From: Streptomyces sp. NBC_00306
Lineage (GTDB): Bacteria; Actinomycetota; Actinomycetes; Streptomycetales; Streptomycetaceae
Assembly: GCF_036169555.1 (NCBI RefSeq)
Contig: NZ_CP108032.1
Coordinates: forward strand, 6,262,001 to 6,326,000
Reading direction: 5' to 3'
DNA: 64,000 nt
Positions 58,427-64,000 of this stretch are shown piece after piece. The position numbers and the translations under genes were made by a program. The notes below the pieces were generated by a model. It was not told where the DNA came from. It ran no database searches and saw only the letters and a program-made list of their open reading frames with translations. Positions within the stretch are counted from its first letter, which is position 1. Each line of letters begins with the position of its first letter.

Positions 58427-58873
58427 ATGCCCGAGTACGTCAAGAACCCCGAGGCCGTCGCGCAACTCGCACCCGAGCAGTACCGGGTCACGCAACAGGA
58501 CGGCACGGAGCGCGCGTTCGCCAACGAGTACTGGGACAACAAGGAGCCCGGCATCTATGTGGATGTCGTCTCCGGTGAGCCCCTGTTCGCTTCGGTGGAC
58601 AAGTACGACAGCGGAACGGGGTGGCCCAGTTTCACCAAGGTGATCGACGCGTCGAACGTCGTCGAGCGGCGGGACGCCTCGCACGGGATGCTGCGTACCG
58701 AAGTCCGCTCGGCCCACGGCGACAGCCACCTCGGCCATCTGTTCCCCGACGGCCCCAGGTCCGCGGGCGGACTGCGCTACTGCATCAACTCGGCTTCCCT
58801 GCGTTTCATCCACCGCGACGACCTGGAGCGTGAGGGCTACGGGGCTTATGCGGGCCTTTTCGGGGCGACGTGA
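58427..58873 (+). CDS. msrB: Methionine-R-sulfoxide reductase MsrB, zinc-less form
   Basis: 148 residues from ATG 58427 behind GGAGG. Reduces methionine-R-sulfoxide in proteins. Core motifs are present: GTGWPSFTKV, SHLGHLFPDGP and the catalytic Cys119 in RYCINSASLRF. The four zinc-binding cysteines of the common form are missing (GIYVDVVSGEPLF and EVRSAHGDSHLG where CxxC pairs would be), and the usual resolving Cys is Thr64. It must be recycled by another cysteine or directly by a small thiol or thioredoxin. Confidence 0.92.
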   Translation: MPEYVKNPEAVAQLAPEQYRVTQQDGTERAFANEYWDNKEPGIYVDVVSGEPLFASVDKYDSGTGWPSFTKVIDASNVVERRDASHGMLRTEVRSAHGDSHLGHLFPDGPRSAGGLRYCINSASLRFIHRDDLEREGYGAYAGLFGAT

Positions 58874-58912
58874 AGGGACGCGCCGACGTGGGCAGGCGTG
58901 TTCGGCGCCTGC

Positions 58913-59209
58913 TCACCGGTCGTCCACCGGAATGGCGAGCGCCGCGGTGCCGCTCATGTCGAGCCAGACCTCGCCCCTGCCGCGGACCATGCGCATCATG
59001 ACCTCCCCGCACCCCGGGCAGCGAGCGACGCGGCCGGGGCCGCGGTCGTACACATGCAGCCCGCCCAGGGGCCCGGTACGGGTGCAGTGCGCACACCGGC
59101 TCACCGCCGCGGTGACATCGACCGCGAAGATCTCGGACAGTGGCCCCGCGAGTGCGTTGCCGTCCCTGTAGGTGGGCCCGCTGAACGGGTAGCCGGCTGA
59201 AACCGTCAT
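58913..59209 (-). CDS. DUF6510 family small zinc-ribbon protein
   Basis: 98 residues from ATG 59209 with GGAGGG upstream. Two CxxC pairs, RCAHCTRTG and RCPGCGEV, separated by about 25 residues, form a probable zinc ribbon. Last gene of an operon with a molybdopterin oxidoreductase and a flavin reductase; the start codon lies 12 nt past the reductase stop. A redox or metal-handling accessory role is inferred. Confidence 0.78.
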   Translation of the reverse strand: MTVSAGYPFSGPTYRDGNALAGPLSEIFAVDVTAAVSRCAHCTRTGPLGGLHVYDRGPGRVARCPGCGEVMMRMVRGRGEVWLDMSGTAALAIPVDDR

Positions 59210-59220
59210 GTCACCCTCCG

Positions 59221-59964
59221 CTAGCCGAATCGTTCTGTGCGGACGCGATCGGGGGAATGGCCGAGAAGGACCAGGTAGGCGGCGGCCTTCTCGACGAAGC
59301 CGGTCGGGCCGCAGACGTAGCAGGTCGGCTCGAAATCCGGGGGCCAGCCGTGCCGCGCCAGGTCGTCCGGCTCCACGCGTCCCGCCGGCCGGGGCCACCC
59401 GTCGGGTGTCACCCGTGTGTAGACGTACGTCATGTCGAGGCCCGGAGAGCCCTTGCGCAGCTCGTCGGCATAGAGACGGTCCGCGGGATCGCGCACGGAG
59501 TACAGCAGGCGGAACGGCACTCGGCTGCCGATCGACGACCTCGTACGGATCATGGACATCAGCGGCACGATCCCGGAGCCGCCCGCCACCAGCAGGACCG
59601 GCTCCGCCTGCTCGGGCTGCCAGACGAACCAGCCACCGACCGGCCCGCGGATCTCGACGAGGCCCCCGACCAGCAGCGTGTCCACGAGATAGGGCGAGAC
59701 CTCCCCGTCCTCGATGCGCTGCACCGTGAGTTCCAGGTGCTCGCCGTCCGGGACGGACGCGATCGAATAGCTGCGCTGCGTGCTGTACCCGTCCTCGGCG
59801 GTCAGCCGGACGTCGACGTGCTGACCCGCCAGATGGCCCGGCCAGTCCGGCACGCTCAGCACGAGCGTGGTCGCCGTTCCCGACTCCGTACGCCGGTCCT
59901 CCACCTCAGCGGTTCGCCAGCGCAGACGGTCACCTAGTCGCCCCTGTATCGCTGCTCTTGCCAT
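59221..59964 (-). CDS. Ferredoxin-NADP reductase-type flavoprotein
   Basis: 247 residues from ATG 59964, overlapping the previous gene by 31 bp. FAD-binding RSYSIASVP, then an NAD(P) site with LLVAGGSGIVPLMSMI and YVCGPTGFVE near the end. No iron-sulfur domain is fused. It would pass electrons from NAD(P)H to the partner molybdoenzyme encoded upstream. The overlap and the operon strongly suggest a functional complex. Confidence 0.88.
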   Translation of the reverse strand: MARAAIQGRLGDRLRWRTAEVEDRRTESGTATTLVLSVPDWPGHLAGQHVDVRLTAEDGYSTQRSYSIASVPDGEHLELTVQRIEDGEVSPYLVDTLLVGGLVEIRGPVGGWFVWQPEQAEPVLLVAGGSGIVPLMSMIRTRSSIGSRVPFRLLYSVRDPADRLYADELRKGSPGLDMTYVYTRVTPDGWPRPAGRVEPDDLARHGWPPDFEPTCYVCGPTGFVEKAAAYLVLLGHSPDRVRTERFG

Positions 59965-60533
59965 GGGTCTCCGTAGTTGTGGTAGCCGGCGCTCTCCCAG
60001 AACCCCGGTTCGTCGTCCAGGCGGAGCTCGATCGCGCGCACCCATTTCGCGGACTTCCACAGATACAGATGCGGAACGAGAAGCCGGGCGGGGCCGCCGT
60101 GCTCGGGCGCCAACTCCTGGCCGTCGTAGTCGTGCACGATCCACGCCTTGCCGTCGAGCAGGTCCTCCAGCGGGAGATTGGTGGTGTAGCCGCCGTAGGA
60201 GTGGACGAGGGCGAAGTCCGCCGCGGTCTCGACATCCGCGAGCAGGACGTCGAGGGACACTCCTCGCCACTCGGTGTCGAACTTGGACCACTTGGTCACG
60301 CAGTGCAGGTCGACCGTGGGCGTCTCCATCGGCAGCTTCTGCAAGGCCGCCCAGTCCCACGTGTGCCGCCGGCCGTCCTCCGCGACGACCGCGAGTTCCC
60401 AGGTCTCCAGCGGCACATGGGGAGTCGGGCCGGTGGAGAGCACCGGGAAGTCGTATGTCTCGTACTGGCCGGGCGGCAGCTTCTTGCCGTCGGTGGGCCG
60501 CCGGCCGTGGAATCCTGGCGAAATGATGGGCAT
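59934..60533 (-). CDS. Sulfite oxidase-like molybdopterin oxidoreductase, cytosolic
   Basis: 199 residues from ATG 60533; GTG 60539 two codons earlier is a possible start. It has the oxidoreductase molybdopterin-binding fold with the Mo-ligating Cys in VDLHCVTKWSKFDTEWRGV. It is short and lacks a Tat signal, in contrast to exported MsrP/YedY, so it acts inside the cell. Substrate may be a sulfoxide or N-oxide. First gene of a three-gene operon supplying its own electron-transfer flavoprotein. Confidence 0.88.
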   Translation of the reverse strand: MPIISPGFHGRRPTDGKKLPPGQYETYDFPVLSTGPTPHVPLETWELAVVAEDGRRHTWDWAALQKLPMETPTVDLHCVTKWSKFDTEWRGVSLDVLLADVETAADFALVHSYGGYTTNLPLEDLLDGKAWIVHDYDGQELAPEHGGPARLLVPHLYLWKSAKWVRAIELRLDDEPGFWESAGYHNYGDPWQEQRYRGD

Positions 60534-60680
60534 GCGCACATCGCCTTCCTCAGCGCAGGACGCGCTTCGAGGACAAAGGGGTCCCTTGCCCTGAAGGCCT
60601 GTATCCAGCATGCGCCCGCGGGCGGCGATTGCTCCACTCGGGGCGGGCGGGGGCGAGGCACCCGGGCACCCGGCAACCCC

Positions 60681-61577
60681 CTAGGCCCGGCCCCGCCGCA
60701 TCAGCTCCGAGACCTTGACGAGGCGGTAGCCGCGCTTGCGCAGTTCGGGGACGATCTTCCGGACCGCTTGTTCGGTGACCGGGGCCGCGCTGCGCGTGCA
60801 GTGCATCACCACCAGTGATCCGGGCTTCACCCCGGCGAGGACCTGTTCCGCGACCGCGTCCGCGTCCGTCGCGAAGGCGTCCCCGCTGACGACGTCCCAC
60901 TGGACGGCGGTCACCTGGGCCGGGGCGATGGCCCGCAGCGCGGCGTCGTCGTAACAGCCGCCCGGGAACCGGAAGTACGGCACGGTATTGCGGACCCCGG
61001 CCTTCGCGAACGCGGCGAACGCCCGGTCCACATCGGCCCGCATCTCGCTCCTGGCCACCGTCGGGAGGCCGTAGCAGGAGGCCTTGAAGGCATGGTGGCT
61101 GTAGGAGTGGTTGGCGGTCTCGAAGAGCGGGTCGTTGCCGATCGCCCTCGCCTGGTCCGGATACTGCTCGGCCCAGCGGCCGGTCATGAAGACCGTCGAG
61201 GGGACCTTCATCTCCCGCAGTGACGCGATGAGGCCGGGATTGTCGAAGTGCTCTCCGTCGGCCGCCCGCGGTCCCTGATCCGCCGTCATGTCGGCGTCGA
61301 AGGTGAGCGCCACGGTCATGTCGCCCGTCGCGGTGGAGGAAGCGGCCCGCTCGAAGACGGGTGTCACCCCGCCCGGACCGGGGGCGAGTGTCGGCGGGGC
61401 CTGCTTCGGGCGCTGCTGCGGGGGTTTTCCGGGGTGGGGCGAGGCAGCGGCGGCCTTGCCGGGGGAGGGCGGCGCGGACGACGACCCGCTTCCGCAGCCG
61501 GCGAGCACGGCACCCAGGGCGGCCACGGCCGCAAGCCTTCGTGCGATAATGATCACTGACGGAAAATATACGATCAT
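60681..61577 (-). CDS. NodB-type polysaccharide deacetylase lipoprotein
   Basis: 298 residues from ATG 61577, or 291 from GTG 61556, which is preceded by TATATT at leaderless spacing. The lipobox LAGC follows a short signal peptide, then a Pro/Ser/Lys linker. NodB motifs: LTFDADMT (catalytic Asp pair), NHSYSHHAF (metal His) and RFPGGCYD. Likely de-N-acetylates peptidoglycan or another N-acetylated polymer at the cell surface. An inverted repeat spans the start region. Confidence 0.88.
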   Translation of the reverse strand: MIVYFPSVIIIARRLAAVAALGAVLAGCGSGSSSAPPSPGKAAAASPHPGKPPQQRPKQAPPTLAPGPGGVTPVFERAASSTATGDMTVALTFDADMTADQGPRAADGEHFDNPGLIASLREMKVPSTVFMTGRWAEQYPDQARAIGNDPLFETANHSYSHHAFKASCYGLPTVARSEMRADVDRAFAAFAKAGVRNTVPYFRFPGGCYDDAALRAIAPAQVTAVQWDVVSGDAFATDADAVAEQVLAGVKPGSLVVMHCTRSAAPVTEQAVRKIVPELRKRGYRLVKVSELMRRGRA

Positions 61578-61578
61578 T
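61548..61578. promoter_or_regulatory. Inverted repeat spanning the deacetylase start
   Basis: AATGATC at 61548-61554 and GATCATT at 61572-61578 with a 17-bp spacer, around both possible start codons and an AT-rich TATATT. Could be an operator or a promoter-overlapping site. Confidence 0.35.
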
Positions 61579-61614
61579 CCATCAATGAAGGGACACCTCG
61601 CTCGGTGTCGGGTT

Positions 61615-62184
61615 CTACGACCCGGAGGTCCAGCCGAGCGGGTGCAGTTCCACCGGGCCGGACGGGGCGTCCGGCTCGCCGCCCGCCTCGGAGAAGGCGT
61701 TCAGCGCCGCGATGAGGGCCGCGCGCTGCTCCGGAGCCAGGCGCTCGACGATCGTGCTGATCTCCCCACGCCGCTTGGTCATCACCTCGTCCACGATGCG
61801 CGCGCCCTCCGGGGTGAGCCGAAGCTCCGTCTCGCGGCGGTTGCCGGGGTTGGTCCGGCGGTCCACCAGGCCGACGGCGATGAGCCGGTCCACCATGCGC
61901 ATCGCCGTCGAGGGGCTGACCGCCAGCCGCTCCGCGAGCAGGACGAGCTTGGCGGCACCGTGCGTGGACAGCACGACCAGCAGCCGGAACTGAGGGAGCG
62001 TGACCCGGTCCTCCACCGACGCGAGGGACCGCGCCGAGATCGCGACCAGCAGTCGGGAGGCGGTGAGCACCGCGCCCGTGACCGCCTCCACGTCGTCCAT
62101 CCTGTCGGCGCGCAGCCCGCTGCCGGGACCGGCCGGCTCCCGGAGGTGACCGGTCGCGCCGGGCTGCTGTGTCTGCTCCTTCAT
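61615..62184 (-). CDS. MarR-family transcriptional regulator
   Basis: 189 residues from ATG 62184. Winged-HTH of the MarR type: VTLPQFRLLVVL, LAERLAVSPSTAMRMVDRL and wing RRTNPGNRRETELRLT. A Gly/Pro-rich N-terminal tail of about 30 residues precedes the domain. Divergent from a cupin gene, with a 13-bp palindrome in the gap, so it probably represses that gene and perhaps itself. Ligand unknown. Confidence 0.9.
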   Translation of the reverse strand: MKEQTQQPGATGHLREPAGPGSGLRADRMDDVEAVTGAVLTASRLLVAISARSLASVEDRVTLPQFRLLVVLSTHGAAKLVLLAERLAVSPSTAMRMVDRLIAVGLVDRRTNPGNRRETELRLTPEGARIVDEVMTKRRGEISTIVERLAPEQRAALIAALNAFSEAGGEPDAPSGPVELHPLGWTSGS

Positions 62185-62293
62185 GGGCCTCTTTCTACCC
62201 TGCCGCCGCGACCGCCGCCGATGAACGTGCCCTTCGCCCGACCCGTACTCATGGCGGGGCGCCGCACCGGCCGCCGGTCGCGGTACCGCTCTC

Positions 62294-62306
62294 TTGCACT
62301 GTGCAA
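62294..62306. promoter_or_regulatory. MarR-type palindrome between marR and the cupin gene
   Basis: TTGCAC, T, GTGCAA; perfect 13-bp dyad. TTGC...GCAA arms are common in MarR-family operators, and the regulator gene is adjacent. It lies 53 bp ahead of the cupin start. Confidence 0.55.
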
Positions 62307-62358
62307 TGATGCCCGGCGGGGGCTCGCCGACGTCCGGGCCCTGTTCGGGAGGATTGCG

Positions 62359-62868
62359 ATGACGGTGTCCCCGAGAGCCGGAGTTCTCGCCGGCCTGGCC
62401 GACGTGCGCGCGGTACCCGTGGACCGGGGCGGCGCGCTGTGGCGACTGTCGGAGGCGGGCAGGCAACTGGACGCCAACATCATCCGCGTACCGCCCGGTG
62501 ACCGGGTCGCGCGCCATGCCGAAGCGGACCTGGACGTCCTGCTCTGTGTACTCGACGGCAGCGGTGAGCTGGAGACCGACGCGGGCCGGCAGCGCCTGGA
62601 GGCCGGTTCGGTGGCCTGGCTCCCGCGTGGCAGCCACCGGGCGCTGTCGGCCGGAGCGGACGGACTCGCCTACGTCACCGCGCACACCCGCCGTCCCGGG
62701 CTCGCCATCCGCAATGCCTCCGCCTCCGCCGTCGCTGCCGTTTCCGCGGAGCCCGAAGGCGGCGAAGCGGCCTGCCTGCTGAACCGGATCTGTCCCGCGT
62801 GCGATCGTCCGGCCGAAGCAATCGACGCACGTTACTGCACCCGTTGCGGCAGTTCACTGGCGCCCTGA
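62359..62868 (+). CDS. Cupin domain protein with C-terminal zinc ribbon
   Basis: 169 residues from ATG 62359 behind GGAGG. A single small cupin domain (RHAEADLDVLLCVLDGSGEL and GSVAWLPRGSHRAL) with few metal-ligand His residues, so it may bind a ligand rather than catalyse. The end has two CxxC pairs, CPACDRP and YCTRCG, forming a zinc ribbon. Probably controlled by the divergent MarR protein. Function unknown. Confidence 0.82.
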   Translation: MTVSPRAGVLAGLADVRAVPVDRGGALWRLSEAGRQLDANIIRVPPGDRVARHAEADLDVLLCVLDGSGELETDAGRQRLEAGSVAWLPRGSHRALSAGADGLAYVTAHTRRPGLAIRNASASAVAAVSAEPEGGEAACLLNRICPACDRPAEAIDARYCTRCGSSLAP

Positions 62869-63008
62869 GCGCCTTCTGACGAACCATCAACAAGGTTCTT
62901 TTGCTTGTGCGATGAGAACAACACGCGCCTCATGCGTATCCAAGGGCGGACGCGTCCCCCGGTGTCCATCGGCAACCGGACTCCGTACCCCCTACAGGAG
63001 GCGACGAG

Positions 63009-64000
63009 TTGAGTCACAGGCGAATATCCAAGCGAAAGGCCGTTCTGGCGGGAGCGGGTGCCGTCGGCATCGCCGCGGCCGCCATCCTGCTCCCACAGGC
63101 CTACGCTGGGCAGGACGGTTCCCAGTCCGAGGCGGCGTCGGCTCCGAAGAAGATGAGCGCCGCCTCCGCGGCAGAGCTCCTCCAGCAGCTCGGCCAGCAG
63201 CTCGGCGAGTCCTACGGCGGTGCGTACTACGACTCCGACAAGCAGCAGCTCGTCGTGAACGTCGTGGGCAACAACAACAACGTCGTCGTCCAGGTCAAGA
63301 AGGCCGGCGCGGTGCCGAGGAGCGTCCAGAACAGCGCCACGAAGCTGACCGCGGCGAAGAGCACGCTCAGCAAGCAGGCCACCATGGCCGGCACCTCCTG
63401 GGCCGTCGACCCGCGGAACAACCAGGTCCTGGTGACCGCGGACCGCACCGTCGCCGGCGAGCGCTGGGACAGGCTGGAATCCGCCGTGCAGGCCCTCGGC
63501 CCCGGCGTGGCCCGCATCCAGAAGTCCGCCGGTGAGTTCAAGACCTTCCTCGAGGGCGGCGACGCCATCTTCGGTGGCGGTGCGCGCTGCTCCCTGGGCT
63601 TCAACGTGACCACGCAGGACGGCAGCCCCGGCTTCCTGACCGCCGGACACTGCGGTGTCGCGGCCGAGCAGTGGTCCGAGGAGGCGAACGGCGAGCCGAT
63701 CGGCACGGTCCAGGAAGCGGTGTTCCCGGGCGAGGGTGACTTCGCACTGGTGACGTACGACGACCCGGCGACCCAGGCGCCGAGCGAGGTCGACCTCGGC
63801 AACGGCCAGACGGTCGCGATCACCCAGGCGGCCGACGCGGCCGTGGGCCAGGACGTGATCCGGATGGGCAGCACCACCGGGCTCAACGACGGCCAGGTCA
63901 CCGGACTCGACGCCACCGTGAACTACCCCGAGGGCACCGTCACCGGTCTGATCCAGACCAACGTGTGTGCCGAGCCGGGTGACAGCGGCGGCGCGCTGTT
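63009..64000 (+). CDS. Secreted chymotrypsin-like serine protease (alpha-lytic/SGP type), truncated at window edge
   Basis: Starts at TTG 63009, eight nt after AGGAG, and is open at base 64000; about 330 residues are visible. Signal peptide with RRISKRKAVLAGAG and AIAAAAIL-type core, then an alpha-lytic-type propeptide (about residues 50-170). The mature part starts near GGDAIFGGGARC. Catalytic His is in LTAGHCG, Asp in GDFALVTYDD, and Ser in GDSGGAL at the edge. This is the S1 SGPA/B/D group of extracellular Streptomyces proteases, whose propeptide folds the enzyme. Confidence 0.93.
   Translation, partial: MSHRRISKRKAVLAGAGAVGIAAAAILLPQAYAGQDGSQSEAASAPKKMSAASAAELLQQLGQQLGESYGGAYYDSDKQQLVVNVVGNNNNVVVQVKKAGAVPRSVQNSATKLTAAKSTLSKQATMAGTSWAVDPRNNQVLVTADRTVAGERWDRLESAVQALGPGVARIQKSAGEFKTFLEGGDAIFGGGARCSLGFNVTTQDGSPGFLTAGHCGVAAEQWSEEANGEPIGTVQEAVFPGEGDFALVTYDDPATQAPSEVDLGNGQTVAITQAADAAVGQDVIRMGSTTGLNDGQVTGLDATVNYPEGTVTGLIQTNVCAEPGDSGGAL

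Overview
The window is high-GC actinobacterial DNA with the gene density, GTG/TTG starts and gene content of a Streptomyces chromosome core. Gene order from about 10.8 kb onward matches, from memory, the S. coelicolor SCO5998-SCO604x block: HTH-MurA, aconitase, NgcEFG, Rok7B7, XylFGH, Dxs, FadB/FadA, RNase D, HemE, HemY-HemQ. No tRNA, rRNA, CRISPR array, integrase or intact insertion sequence was seen.

Region 1 (1-10.7 kb) is accessory and looks like an antiviral defence locus. A leftward pair encodes a 2108-residue fusion (Ser/Thr kinase, DEAD-like helicase, DUF1998-type zinc region, degenerate nuclease-like C-terminus) followed by a SNF2 helicase cut by the window edge. Divergent from it is an SF1 helicase (COG1112-like) fused to a PLD nuclease and a DUF5710 module. 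A perfect 17-bp palindrome lies in the shared intergenic region. The domain set recalls DISARM and Mokosh but matches neither as I know them.

Region 2 (10.8-32.5 kb) is central metabolism and sugar uptake. It holds an HTH-MurA paralogue, aconitase with a palindrome and an iron-box-like element in its promoter, a secreted GH92 mannosidase, the NgcEFG chitobiose importer (no own ATPase; a DasR-like site upstream), the ROK regulator Rok7B7, the XylFGH importer, DXP synthase and an APC amino-acid permease.

Region 3 (32.5-47.5 kb) holds a GT-C membrane glycosyltransferase, a NYN/PIN-like protein, the beta-oxidation pair FadA-FadB, RNase D, an orphan LuxR-type response regulator, DUF3000, HemE, a CoA-disulfide-reductase-like flavoprotein, a DUF4349 lipoprotein, and HemY-HemQ of the coproporphyrin-dependent haem route.

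Region 4 (47.5-64 kb) has a TAP-type secreted peptidase and a compact operon of an MNIO enzyme (DUF692) with two TIGR04222 membrane proteins. One of those carries a Gly/Ser/Cys-repeat tail, a candidate undescribed protein-modification system. Then follow DUF4142, PTH2-like, AIM24, RraA-like, flavodoxin-like and MDR-type oxidoreductase genes, DUF5709, a zinc-less MsrB, a molybdopterin oxidoreductase/flavin reductase/DUF6510 operon, a NodB deacetylase lipoprotein, a MarR/cupin divergent pair and an alpha-lytic-type serine protease cut by the right edge.
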